NCBI GenBank assembly: GCA_012955965.1
Contig: JABBZI010000012.1
Span: 1 to 64,000, forward strand
Length of the DNA: 64,000 nt
DNA from: Clostridioides difficile
GTDB taxonomy: Bacteria; Bacillota; Clostridia; Peptostreptococcales; Peptostreptococcaceae
Direction of reading: 5' to 3'
Notes under the pieces: model-generated
Told to the model about the DNA's origin: nothing
Seen by the model: only the letters and a program-made list of their open reading frames with translations
Database searches by the model: none
Position numbers and translations under genes: made by a program
Part shown: positions 9,086 to 18,605 of the stretch, piece by piece
How positions within the stretch are numbered: position 1 is the stretch's first letter
How the letters are laid out: every line of letters starts with the position of its first letter

Positions 9086-12000
9086 TTATAAGTTACTTAA
9101 GATACTAGGGTCTTTAATCTTATTATCTTCAGAAAGTAATAAGATTTTAGACATAATCTCAGCAGTCTTAGGGTCTTCATCAGCAAAAGGAAGGAATATC
9201 TTTCCTCTACTTTGAGAATGTACAGGAAGTATATTTAAAGCACCCATTCCTTTTTTATGTACAATACCAGAACCCATATGCACAGAATACTCACCTAAAT
9301 TGCCTGATATAAGAGCATGAGAACCTTCAAAATTGACATTCTTAATCTTTAACAATAATAGCAATTCTTTAGCAATTGCTATACGCATCTCTACAGTAGA
9401 ATGGCTTGTTTCAGGGTCAACACCACCAGCATGAGCGACACTTACAACAAGGTCTATATCACGCATAACTTCTGAAAATAAAATTGGAGGTATTGAAGCC
9501 AATTCTAGGCTTTTATAAGTCTTTCTATCAAAGAATTCTACTGTTTCAATAGTAGGAGGCTCAATATCTGCTGGCGAAAACCAATCAGCAAGTGCAAACA
9601 TTTTTGCTACTATATTTTCTTTATAAAACACTTTTTTTAAACCTTCTTCATAATCAACAGTCCAAAGCTGATTTCTAAGAAGTGCTACAGTTTTCTTTGG
9701 CTGGATTTGGTGTCCAGCATATCTGCGAGATATAGTTTTTTCAGATAATTCATCACTATTTATTCTATAATACTCACGGAATACTTGCTTAAATGGCTGA
9801 ACAATTTGCTTATTAAATAAGTCATGTTGGAATTCACTCCATTTACCAGATTCAAAAAGATGAACTGGATGTGCAAGTTTTAATTTATTTTTTGCTGTTA
9901 ATTTATAAGTTTCGCCCTCTATATTGCAAATAAAGAACTTAGATTTATCATTATAAACATATCCAATATTATCATCGCACACCCACACTAGATTCTTAAT
10001 CAAAGGGCAGATAACTGGATTTTTATAAATATTGGAGATTTCTTTAACTGTAAATATTATTTCATTTTTCATAGCTTGTTCTAAACTCTGTTTTGCACGA
10101 GAATACTGACTCTTTAAATCTTTTTGAACAGATTTAAGTTCAAGTACATATGGATGTTTGGCAATGGCTTTTGGTATACTTTTTAAAGCTTTATCACCTT
10201 TTTGAACTTTAGTAGATGTTTTACCATTTTCGTCAACATCTATCCAAACTGAAGTTCCATCAATATCTTTTGGCTTAAATAAATGAGAGACTTCATTTAG
10301 TTTTTCAGTTTCAAGAGCCCACATCATGCGATTGACATCTCCAAATCCAGCACTTCGAGCTAGGTTTTCTAGTGCTATTGTACAAGCCTTTGATTCACTT
10401 TCACGACGTTGTGCTCCAAATTGTTTACTTTCTTTAGCAAATTTTTGGATAAATTCATAACGGAAAGTCGCTTCTTTAAGGTCTCCTTTTTTCATAGGAA
10501 GTAAAGAAAAACTTCTCAGCTTATCTTGATTTCTATTTGTTTCAATTTCTTTCATTAACATGTCCTTATCAAGTTTACCAAGTGTAGCATCAGCATAAAG
10601 TTGTGCACGTCTATGAGAGTTACCACCACTAGTTATATACTTAGATGATTTGTAAAGTATATTGAATCTCTCTTCGCCAATAGTCTTATATGAATCTAAA
10701 AACCAGTCTATATCAAATGCCCCATCAATAAAACTACGTGGTGAAATAGGAGAGAATAGAGCAACTTCTGATTCTTTTTGTGCAGAGAATCCTTCATTTA
10801 TGTGTGCGTGGAAGTACCAAATTGTACTCTTTAGGCCTTTCCAGTTTAAATACTTTTCAATTATATTGACCCATTGAGGAGCATACATAGCAGCTTCTAT
10901 CAATCTTAATTCAGTAATATCAGTGTCTTTAAGCAATTTTTTTAATTCTTTTGAGTCATCTTCTTTAGTAGGATAACAATTTTTAAGTAGAGAACTTAAA
11001 ACATCTTTCTTTGAATAATTGTTACCATATGAATATCCCCTTTGAAAAGTTTCTTTACCAAGAGCAACTAATAGATTTACAAAATAATTTATACCTTCAA
11101 AATATTGTATGTTATTAGCTAGATGAGAAACTTCTGTTGGCATATCACCTCTACGTGATTCAATTTCTATAACTCTATTTGTAACAGTTTTTAAATTGTT
11201 TTTAAGCCAAGGATACTTTTCTAATGTGTCGCCAGCCCATCTAGGATTTGTTAGTGTTCTTATTATATTTGATGAATTGTATCCACTTATAATTTCTTTA
11301 TTAACTTGTTCTTCAGTCATTAATCCTAATTCATGAGCACGAGCAAATACACCTATGCTAGTATAAAAAGGAAACTTATATTCTAATAACTGATAATTTG
11401 AAAATGTAGTATAGAAAAACTTAGTAAAAGAAATATCATCATAAATAAATGAATTTGCTTTATCGAGCCAATAATTTAAAATAGGGGCATCCAAAGCAGG
11501 GCAGTATTCATTTTGTCTATAATAGTTTTTAGTAAATTCAACTCTTTGTTTTTTACATTGTTCTGTAGTTAATAAATTTCTTAGTTTATAATATATATCT
11601 AGACAATAGTCAAATATCTCTTTATAGTCAAACTCATTTAGTAAAACTCTTAGAAGTCTTCTTGTAAGTGCATCGAATTTTAATTTATCAAGTTTTGCAT
11701 ATATTTTCTTTTGTTTTTTATAGTCAAGAACATTTGAATAGATAGACGAAAACCAACTTTTTTCTATCTCATTATATCCACATGTACTTATATTATAAAA
11801 TAAAATATCAAGTATTAATTTGTAGTCTAAATCGAGTTTTTTACTAATTTCCCTCCAAAGTCCTGCCAATGGATAATTATCAAGAGTATCATTAGAAGTT
11901 TTATATTTAATAGGAGTCAGATTATAAGTAGAGTAACCTAAAAGTATTTTTTCTACATTACCTGACCATCTTTCAACTTCATATTCATAGTCTGCATTTT

Positions 12001-14143
12001 CAGTAATAAGTTCATCAAATTTTTCATAAACTTGTATTATTTTATTTATGTCTGTATCAAGAATTTTTTTAGCTTCTTTTTTTGTTGATATAGAAATAGA
12101 TTCTTCACCTGAAGATAAACTTATATTTGAAATAATTTTATTAAGTTTTGATGGAGTAGAAGAATCATCTTTAAAAGTAAATTGTTCAGGAATTTGAACC
12201 TTGTCTTTAGGATTATATATTCCAAACCCATTTTCTTTACAATAATCATTTTTTGCTTTACCTAATAAATTATCAATTAATATTTGAACTTGAGATGTAT
12301 TCTTTTTAGATTTATCAATATCTTCTATCAGTAAAATAAGCTTATTATATAGTTTTTGTCTATTAGCATTGTCTTTTAATAAGTTTACAATTTCAAGACC
12401 TCCAAGGCATTTTTGTGAGTTTGAAGATTTTATAAGAGAGGAAGCTATATTTTCTAATTTTGAATCATCTTGTTCAAGTAAAATTTTTATTACAGTTTGT
12501 CTAATAGAGCTTGTCTTTAAAGAAAGTAGATTGGTTATTTTGTCTAGCTCTATATCTGTTAGTTCAAGTTTTCTAAGTAGACTTAATACAGTTTCTCTAT
12601 TGGAAACACTCTTATCACTTAAACATTCTAGTAAGAACTCACGTTGTCTATCTGTTTTTGGTTCATTTATAAAGTTGACTATAAGTGAAGCCCTTAAGTC
12701 TGAGCTCATAAGATGACAATTTTCCATAAGAGTGTCTATAAATTGAGCATTCATATCATATGCTGTTAATGTCATCATACATTTAAGTATATCGTAAGAA
12801 GAAATTTCAATCCAAGTCCATGGAAATACGCTTCCTGAAAAAGATTTAGTCTTTGAATTTAAAATTTGTAAAGTATGTTTTAAATTTTCAAATTGTTCTT
12901 TTCTAGCACCAAAGTCTTTATCAATTGGAGTGTTTGATAGGTCAAAGTCAGTTTCTCTCTTTTGCCAATTATAGTAGTAGCCAACAGAGCTTTCTACATA
13001 GAAATTCCTAATTACCCATGCTAGAATTTCTAAATCATCTCCAGTGATATTTTTAGATGCTATTGAGTGTTTGAAATATGTACTTTCTGTATTTGACAGG
13101 AAGTAAAGAGCCACAAGTTTTTTATATTTTTCCTGACAAGAAAGTAAATCTTCAATAAGAGAGTAAGAGTCATATATGTTGTAAGTTGCAGTAGACCATA
13201 AAGCAAAGTAAATTTCAAGATTATCATCACTATTAACTGATTCTATACGGGATTTTTCATCAGTTAATGATTTATATGAAAGTTCTAAGCATTTACGTAT
13301 TATTCCAGGTTTTTGGTCTGAAAAACCAAGCCCTGTCCATGTATCCAAGGCTCTTATAACAGAACTAAATCTTTCTAAATTATTGTCCAAGATAGTTTTT
13401 AACATGTATATTGATGCAGGAATTGTACCTTCATCTAAGCTCTCCACAATTTGTTGTCTAAGCCCTTCTTGTTGCTTAGCTGCCAAAAGAAGTTTAGAAA
13501 GCATTTCATAGCATTTCTCACTATGACTTTTCATAATACCAATTATCATTTGTCTTGTAAGTAGAGCAGTTTGATTTTCTCCAAATACTACTTCTTCCAA
13601 AGCACTGATTATCTCTTGATTGCCTTTATCTATTTCCAGTGCTATTTTATCACTCATTACAGAGTCATAGTATAAGACCTTATTTGGAAGAGTAAGATAA
13701 TCTATAACTGAGAAATCATAATAAATTAAATCAACATAGTTTGAAATAAATCTAATTATACTTCTAAAGTAATCTACAAGTCTATTTGAGCGATACCCTT
13801 TGCGATAATAGCCTCCCGAATATGTATAATCCATCTTTCTTTTAATTAATTGACAAAGTTCTTCTACTTGTTCAGAATTAAGTATTAATTCCAAAGCATT
13901 TTTTAAAGGTCCAGAAAGTAGTTCATCTATGTTTTTAATCTCATAATAATAGCAATTGTAATATTTCTTTATCATATTTAAGAATTTGTCTTCAGGGTCT
14001 CTATAATAGTATGAACTATTTTCTATACAGTCCCATAGAGATTTTGCTAGGTTATAGTACTTTTTTGAAGAGGATTTAGTAAAATTATTTTTTAAATTTT
14101 CAATTATTTTAGGATTTTTTTCTACTCTAGTGCGTTCCAACAT
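9086..14143 (-). CDS. Giant DUF4132-type protein of unknown function
   Basis: This 1685-residue soluble protein is one of the longest in the region. The first 1000 or so residues are rich in short amphipathic helices (for example the stretch around residues 480-650) and look like a HEAT-type solenoid. The last 300 residues, with the YAGHQIQPKKTVALLR stretch, a VAHAGGVDPETSHSTVEMR segment and a final HSQSRGKIFLPFADEDPKT, resemble the DUF4132 family related to E. coli YehI/MolR; this is assigned by eye. There is no signal peptide, membrane helix or visible nucleotide-binding motif. Start ATG has a TTGGAGGT ribosome site. It follows a small gene by 24 bp, so the two form an operon. The biochemical role is unknown. 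Confidence 0.88.
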   Translation of the reverse strand: MLERTRVEKNPKIIENLKNNFTKSSSKKYYNLAKSLWDCIENSSYYYRDPEDKFLNMIKKYYNCYYYEIKNIDELLSGPLKNALELILNSEQVEELCQLIKRKMDYTYSGGYYRKGYRSNRLVDYFRSIIRFISNYVDLIYYDFSVIDYLTLPNKVLYYDSVMSDKIALEIDKGNQEIISALEEVVFGENQTALLTRQMIIGIMKSHSEKCYEMLSKLLLAAKQQEGLRQQIVESLDEGTIPASIYMLKTILDNNLERFSSVIRALDTWTGLGFSDQKPGIIRKCLELSYKSLTDEKSRIESVNSDDNLEIYFALWSTATYNIYDSYSLIEDLLSCQEKYKKLVALYFLSNTESTYFKHSIASKNITGDDLEILAWVIRNFYVESSVGYYYNWQKRETDFDLSNTPIDKDFGARKEQFENLKHTLQILNSKTKSFSGSVFPWTWIEISSYDILKCMMTLTAYDMNAQFIDTLMENCHLMSSDLRASLIVNFINEPKTDRQREFLLECLSDKSVSNRETVLSLLRKLELTDIELDKITNLLSLKTSSIRQTVIKILLEQDDSKLENIASSLIKSSNSQKCLGGLEIVNLLKDNANRQKLYNKLILLIEDIDKSKKNTSQVQILIDNLLGKAKNDYCKENGFGIYNPKDKVQIPEQFTFKDDSSTPSKLNKIISNISLSSGEESISISTKKEAKKILDTDINKIIQVYEKFDELITENADYEYEVERWSGNVEKILLGYSTYNLTPIKYKTSNDTLDNYPLAGLWREISKKLDLDYKLILDILFYNISTCGYNEIEKSWFSSIYSNVLDYKKQKKIYAKLDKLKFDALTRRLLRVLLNEFDYKEIFDYCLDIYYKLRNLLTTEQCKKQRVEFTKNYYRQNEYCPALDAPILNYWLDKANSFIYDDISFTKFFYTTFSNYQLLEYKFPFYTSIGVFARAHELGLMTEEQVNKEIISGYNSSNIIRTLTNPRWAGDTLEKYPWLKNNLKTVTNRVIEIESRRGDMPTEVSHLANNIQYFEGINYFVNLLVALGKETFQRGYSYGNNYSKKDVLSSLLKNCYPTKEDDSKELKKLLKDTDITELRLIEAAMYAPQWVNIIEKYLNWKGLKSTIWYFHAHINEGFSAQKESEVALFSPISPRSFIDGAFDIDWFLDSYKTIGEERFNILYKSSKYITSGGNSHRRAQLYADATLGKLDKDMLMKEIETNRNQDKLRSFSLLPMKKGDLKEATFRYEFIQKFAKESKQFGAQRRESESKACTIALENLARSAGFGDVNRMMWALETEKLNEVSHLFKPKDIDGTSVWIDVDENGKTSTKVQKGDKALKSIPKAIAKHPYVLELKSVQKDLKSQYSRAKQSLEQAMKNEIIFTVKEISNIYKNPVICPLIKNLVWVCDDNIGYVYNDKSKFFICNIEGETYKLTAKNKLKLAHPVHLFESGKWSEFQHDLFNKQIVQPFKQVFREYYRINSDELSEKTISRRYAGHQIQPKKTVALLRNQLWTVDYEEGLKKVFYKENIVAKMFALADWFSPADIEPPTIETVEFFDRKTYKSLELASIPPILFSEVMRDIDLVVSVAHAGGVDPETSHSTVEMRIAIAKELLLLLKIKNVNFEGSHALISGNLGEYSVHMGSGIVHKKGMGALNILPVHSQSRGKIFLPFADEDPKTAEIMSKILLLSEDNKIKDPSILSNL

Positions 14144-14167
14144 TTATGTACCTCCAAATTATTTATT

Positions 14168-14587
14168 TTAAAACATTCTTCCAGCAAGTAAGGTAAGTCT
14201 TATAAAGGTAAAAATATCTCCATTTTTTAGATTTATAGGGGAATTAAGTTCTTCAATAACATCTTCATTTATAAGCACTTTGTAAATTCCATCTTCAAAT
14301 GCTTGTAATGCAACTTCTATTGCTTTTTCTACAGATTGTTTATTTTCATTATAAATAGAACCAAACCCAACTTTTCCAATATCAGCTTGGGATTCAATTT
14401 CTTCATTAGTTAAGAAGTTTACTATTGATTTTTCTGGGATTTTCTCATTATATTCAAGAACATTTTTAGATACAATTTCAGAAATAGCCTCTTTTAGGCA
14501 ATTGATGTTGTCAGATAAATCAAAGGGGGTAAGTTCTAGCATGGGTTTACGCTTGCCAACAGCTTTAACTCTAAAATAAATTTGCAT
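14168..14587 (-). CDS. Small partner gene of the DUF4132-type protein
   Basis: I do not recognise this protein of about 139 residues. It starts MQIYFRVKAVGKRKPMLEL, has no membrane segment and is mixed alpha/beta by eye. The ATG at 14587 is preferred because GAGGTGA lies just before it; an in-frame upstream TTG (14602) would put the ribosome site inside the gene. It lies 24 bp before the giant gene on the same strand, so the two are almost surely made together and may form a complex. That link comes from position only. Confidence 0.78.
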   Translation of the reverse strand: MQIYFRVKAVGKRKPMLELTPFDLSDNINCLKEAISEIVSKNVLEYNEKIPEKSIVNFLTNEEIESQADIGKVGFGSIYNENKQSVEKAIEVALQAFEDGIYKVLINEDVIEELNSPINLKNGDIFTFIRLTLLAGRMF

Positions 14588-14703
14588 AAAATCACCTCGC
14601 AAAATATTAAGTATATATTTAAAAATTTATCTATTTGTTATATTATATCATTTTGTGAATTATTAATGTGAATTATGAGATTATTTTACAAAAAATAGAA
14701 AAA

Positions 14704-14743
14704 AAGCTATCTTAAAGTCTAAAAAAGAAATAAAAGATAACTT
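14704..14743 (-). terminator. Terminator of the 83-residue gene
   Basis: On the minus strand AAGTTATCTT pairs with AAGATAGCTT (one G-T pair) and runs directly into TTTTTTT. It lies about 70 bp after the stop codon at 14813. Confidence 0.6.
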
Positions 14744-14812
14744 TTAACTATGAGTATATAGAATTATAACTATACATTTATTAAATTTTAATTTTAGAAT
14801 TACTTTTTATAT

Positions 14813-15064
14813 CTATCTTTTTTTATTTACAAATTTTGGTCCTAAATATTTTTTTATTTCTTCTTCAGGAGAAAAATCATCAATAAGTATTTCTTTTCCA
14901 GTATCCTCGAATACTACAAGAACTTCACAGTCACCTTGTAAGAAAAATTTTCTAACAGTATCTTCCTTAACTTCTCTAACCTTTATCACATTCTTTTTTT
15001 CTTTTTCGAAGTCTTTTGTGTAATAACTTCCCATCATATTAATTATTTTTGTATATCTATTCAT
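14813..15064 (-). CDS. Small hypothetical protein
   Basis: This 83-residue basic protein is not recognised. It has a highly charged middle (KDFEKEKKNVIKVREVKED), then a short beta-rich stretch (CEVLVVFEDTGKEILIDDF) and a basic C-terminus. There is no signal peptide or membrane helix. An excellent AAGGAGG ribosome site precedes the ATG, and a terminator follows, so it is a real single gene. It is divergent from the Cys-cluster gene at 15153. Confidence 0.72.
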   Translation of the reverse strand: MNRYTKIINMMGSYYTKDFEKEKKNVIKVREVKEDTVRKFFLQGDCEVLVVFEDTGKEILIDDFSPEEEIKKYLGPKFVNKKR

Positions 15065-15152
15065 AAAATGCCTCCTTATGCGATTAAATTTTAAAAATAT
15101 GTTATAATAATTGTTTGTATTAACTTAATAATTATAACAAGGAGTAATAATA

Positions 15153-15902
15153 ATGACTAGTATAAAAAATAAAGATATTTTAAATTGTATAGATTATTCC
15201 ATTAAAAATAAGCTCTTTGATGAATTAAATGATGTATATAAATCTTTGCCAACAGGAAATTGTTGTGGATGTGGAAGTTGTTGTATGGAATCAGTAGGTA
15301 TAAATTTAATTGAGTTTTTGAATATATTTTGTTATCTTGAAGATAGAGTTGATTTAAAAAGAAGTTGTATAAGTAAGGTATTAGATTACTACTTTGAAGA
15401 GTATACAAGGAAGAATTCATGTCCATTTAAAGATAATAATAATAGATGTTTGATATATGAAGTTAGACCATTGAATTGTAGACTGTTTGGACATTGGAAA
15501 AAAGAGGACTATAATAAAAATTTAGATAATGTCACTAAGAAAAATAGCGATTATAAAGTATTGATGAAGAAACAATATGGATTTGAAATAAATGATGAAG
15601 TGGTAAATTATAGAATAGATTATTGTGATAGCTTTGTTCCAGACAAGGATTATTTAAGTAAATCTGAGAGATTAAGTTTTTCTGATAAACTTATGATATT
15701 AGATTCAAAGATTTATTCTAATGGACTCATAGATATAGATTTTAGAGATAGAGGGATAGTTGAATATTTTATAGAGTCATTACTTTATAGAGACTTATCC
15801 TATAATGTAAAAATAAGGATATCTAAAGAGTATAAAATAAGAAGAAGAACTATTAATAGAATAAAAAGGATTGTTCTTGTAGATTCTCATATTAGTAAGT
15901 AA
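15153..15902 (+). CDS. YkgJ-type cysteine-cluster protein
   Basis: This 249-residue protein has the signature of the Fe/Zn-chelating cysteine-cluster family: CCGCGSCC near residue 38, then CPF...RCLIYEVRPLNCRLFGHW around residues 90-115. Members of this family probably bind a metal ion or cluster, and few have a known function. The C-terminal half is basic and shows no known motif. ATG has an AAGGAG ribosome site. The gene is 41 bp upstream of an MBL-fold hydrolase in the same direction, so both may be transcribed together. Confidence 0.85.
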   Translation: MTSIKNKDILNCIDYSIKNKLFDELNDVYKSLPTGNCCGCGSCCMESVGINLIEFLNIFCYLEDRVDLKRSCISKVLDYYFEEYTRKNSCPFKDNNNRCLIYEVRPLNCRLFGHWKKEDYNKNLDNVTKKNSDYKVLMKKQYGFEINDEVVNYRIDYCDSFVPDKDYLSKSERLSFSDKLMILDSKIYSNGLIDIDFRDRGIVEYFIESLLYRDLSYNVKIRISKEYKIRRRTINRIKRIVLVDSHISK

Positions 15903-15942
15903 TAAATTGTAGCATAAATATTGTCAAAATGAGGTGAAGAAG

Positions 15943-16854
15943 GTGAATCTTACAAAAGTAAAAGGAAATACCTTTTTTATAAAAGGTGGCACGAATACAG
16001 GAATATATGTATTTGAAGATAACACAGCACTTATGATAGACCCAGGATTATGTGGCTCAAGACCTAGGAGAGTGAATAAAGTTTTAGATGAAAATAAAAT
16101 ACAGGTTAGATATATTATAAATACTCATGGTCATGACGACCACTATGGAGCATGTAACCAATTTAAAGAGTATTATAAAGATGTGTGTATAATGTCATCT
16201 AAATACGATAAATTATATATAGAAAATCCAGAACTATTTTCAAAGTATATTGTCGGGGGAAAGAGCAATATATTTATGGATAATATTTTAAAAAATAAAC
16301 TGTTGGATGATATAAAAATAGATAAATCTATAGAAGCTGGCAGGCTTGAATTAAACAATGAAATGTTTGATATAATTGAATTTCAAGGTCATACACCTGG
16401 AAGTATAGCTATTTTGACAAAGGATAAGGTGATTTTTGTTGGAGATTTATTGATAGGACATGAAATTCTATCAAAATATGATTTCTTGTTTTTATATGAT
16501 ATACAAGGACAAATAAATTCATTAGAGAAATTAAAAAATATAGATTTTGAATACTTAGTTTTAGGTCATGGTAAACAGGTAATATCAAAGGAAGATTCTC
16601 AGGAATTAATCGAAAAACATTTAAATGCTCTAAAAAAATATTTATATCAAATAAGGAAATTACTTGAAGAGCCTAAATCTTTAGAAATTTTATTAAAAAA
16701 CATTATAAATAACAATAATTTAAGCAATAATTATAAAGAGTATCATTTTTTTAAATCTTCATTAGTATCTGTTATAAGTTACTTAGTTGATTTAGGAGAA
16801 ATAGGATATATATTGGAGAATGGGGAATTGCTTTACTATACAAAAACAAAATAA
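15943..16854 (+). CDS. MBL-fold metallo-hydrolase
   Basis: This protein of about 303 residues has the metallo-beta-lactamase fold. Metal ligands are visible in NTHGHDDHYGA (HxHxDH), in FQGHTPGSI, in VFVGDLLIG and in VLGHGK. These are the features of glyoxalase II-like hydrolases. A helical C-terminal extension of about 90 residues follows. I chose the GTG at 15943 because GAGGTGA is 5 nt before it; an in-frame GTG at 15934 overlaps that site. Its substrate cannot be told from sequence. It lies between the Cys-cluster gene and relQ. Confidence 0.88.
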   Translation: MNLTKVKGNTFFIKGGTNTGIYVFEDNTALMIDPGLCGSRPRRVNKVLDENKIQVRYIINTHGHDDHYGACNQFKEYYKDVCIMSSKYDKLYIENPELFSKYIVGGKSNIFMDNILKNKLLDDIKIDKSIEAGRLELNNEMFDIIEFQGHTPGSIAILTKDKVIFVGDLLIGHEILSKYDFLFLYDIQGQINSLEKLKNIDFEYLVLGHGKQVISKEDSQELIEKHLNALKKYLYQIRKLLEEPKSLEILLKNIINNNNLSNNYKEYHFFKSSLVSVISYLVDLGEIGYILENGELLYYTKTK

Positions 16855-16904
16855 ATTATGATAAAATAAAGAAGGTCATAAAAAACAAATAAAGGGTGAG
16901 CAAT

Positions 16905-17717
16905 ATGGAATACGAAAAATGGAATGAGATACTAGCACCTTATGAACATGCAGTAGAAGAATTGAAAATAAAATTTAAAAATATAAGAAAAGAATATTTA
17001 GCAAAAGGTGAATATTCTCCCATAGAGTTTGTCACAGGTAGAACAAAAAAAATATCTTCCATAATATCTAAATTAAAAAGGATAAATGCAAAAGATATAG
17101 AAACTGAAATTGATGATATTGCTGGTATAAGAATAATGTGCCAGTTTGTTGAAGATATATATGCTATAGTTGATTTGATAAAAGTAAGAAATGATATGAC
17201 TATAATAGGAGAAAAAGATTATATTACAAATTACAAGGATAGTGGATATAGAAGTTTTCATGTTATAATAAAATACCCTATAAACTCAATTGCGGGTTCA
17301 AAGGAAATCATATGTGAAATACAAATAAGAACTCTTGCAATGAATTTCTGGGCTACAATAGAACATTCATTAAAATATAAATATGACCATTACATACCTG
17401 AGACTCTAGCTGAAAGACTTAGAAGGGCATCTGATGCTGCGTTTCTTTTAGACCAAGAAATGAGCGAAATAAGAGAGGACATAATGAAAGCTCAGGCTAT
17501 GTATCAAATGAAGTCTATAGCTATTAGAGATACTCTAAATAGAATACAAGAATTATATGACTTGGGTGATACGCACAAAGCTATGCAGTATCAAAGAAAA
17601 TTGGATAGAACTGAAACAGATAAAAATATAACCGAGATATTGGAATTAAAACAAGAAATAGATATATTACTAGAGCAATATAAAAATACCAAGGTAGATG
17701 ATAAAGTAGTTCAATAA
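16905..17717 (+). CDS. relQ: Small alarmone synthetase RelQ
   Basis: This protein of about 270 residues carries only the RelA/SpoT synthetase domain and lacks the hydrolase and regulatory domains of long RSH proteins. Diagnostic segments are DIAGIRIMC, YKDSGYRSFHVI and CEIQIRTLAMNFWATIEHSLKYKY. Small synthetases transfer pyrophosphate from ATP to GDP or GTP, making (p)ppGpp, and are usually controlled at transcription by envelope stress. ATG at 16905 has GGGTGA 6 nt upstream; the GTG at 16896 lies inside that site. A terminator follows at 17754-17795. Confidence 0.93.
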   Translation: MEYEKWNEILAPYEHAVEELKIKFKNIRKEYLAKGEYSPIEFVTGRTKKISSIISKLKRINAKDIETEIDDIAGIRIMCQFVEDIYAIVDLIKVRNDMTIIGEKDYITNYKDSGYRSFHVIIKYPINSIAGSKEIICEIQIRTLAMNFWATIEHSLKYKYDHYIPETLAERLRRASDAAFLLDQEMSEIREDIMKAQAMYQMKSIAIRDTLNRIQELYDLGDTHKAMQYQRKLDRTETDKNITEILELKQEIDILLEQYKNTKVDDKVVQ

Positions 17718-17753
17718 AAAGCTACTTATAGAAAATTTGCTAAATATTAATGG

Positions 17754-17795
17754 GGCTGCCTCTTAATGGAAAATAATTTCTAAAAAGAGACAGCC
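17754..17795 (+). terminator. Terminator after relQ
   Basis: GGCTGCCTCTT (17754-17764) pairs with AAGAGACAGCC (17785-17795) with one mismatch; TATTTAG follows. The T-run is weak. Confidence 0.65.
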
Positions 17796-17826
17796 TATTT
17801 AGTGTAATCAAGAAAGGAATGATATT

Positions 17827-18519
17827 ATGAGTCTATATGCTATAGGTGATTTACATTTTTCAACATCAGTCAATAAGCCAATGAATATTTTTGGAAGTAA
17901 TTGGGATGGTCATGAAAAGAAGATTATAGATAATTGGAAAGAAGTAGTTAAAAAAGAAGATTTAGTCTTAGTATTAGGAGATACGTCTTGGGGGATTAAT
18001 TTATCAGAAGCTAAAAAAGATTTAGATATAATAAGCGAACTTCCAGGACAGAAGATACTTATAAAGGGAAACCATGATTATTGGTGGACAACTGTTACAA
18101 GTTTAAATAAATTATATGAAAACATGAGTTTTATTCAGACGAATTTCTATGAATATAAAGATTATGCAATTTGTGGAGGTAGGGGTTGGATATGCCCTAA
18201 TGATGTCAAATTTGATGAGACTGATGAGAAAGTTTATAAGAGGGAAGAAAATAGAATAAGATTATCATTAGAGTCTGCTCGTAAAAGAGGTCACTCAAAA
18301 ATAATTGTGATTACTCATTATCCTCCTACAAATGATAAATTAGAAGAATCTTTATTTACAAAGCTATTTGAAGAATATAATGTAGAGAAAGTGATTTATG
18401 GTCATTTACATGGTAAAGAATCTTTTAAAATGGGATTAAAGGGAATTCGAAATGGAGTAGAATATATATTAGCATCCTGTGACTATACAGAATTTAATTT
18501 AATAAAAGTTAACGATTAA
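17827..18519 (+). CDS. Calcineurin-like metallophosphoesterase
   Basis: This 230-residue cytoplasmic protein has the full dimetal phosphoesterase motif set: GDLHF near the start, VLGDTSWG, KGNHDYWW, ITHYPP and YGHLHG. The length is that of a single catalytic domain. Family members hydrolyse phosphomonoesters, cyclic nucleotides or dinucleotides; the substrate here cannot be deduced. The AAAGGAA ribosome site supports the ATG chosen. It lies after the relQ terminator, so it probably has its own promoter. Confidence 0.9.
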   Translation: MSLYAIGDLHFSTSVNKPMNIFGSNWDGHEKKIIDNWKEVVKKEDLVLVLGDTSWGINLSEAKKDLDIISELPGQKILIKGNHDYWWTTVTSLNKLYENMSFIQTNFYEYKDYAICGGRGWICPNDVKFDETDEKVYKREENRIRLSLESARKRGHSKIIVITHYPPTNDKLEESLFTKLFEEYNVEKVIYGHLHGKESFKMGLKGIRNGVEYILASCDYTEFNLIKVND

Positions 18520-18605
18520 AAAACATAAATTGGTAAATACTATAAGATACATGATTAAAAATAAATATTTGAGGGATTTCGGTTTTGAGAAAGGAGACAC
18601 GACTT

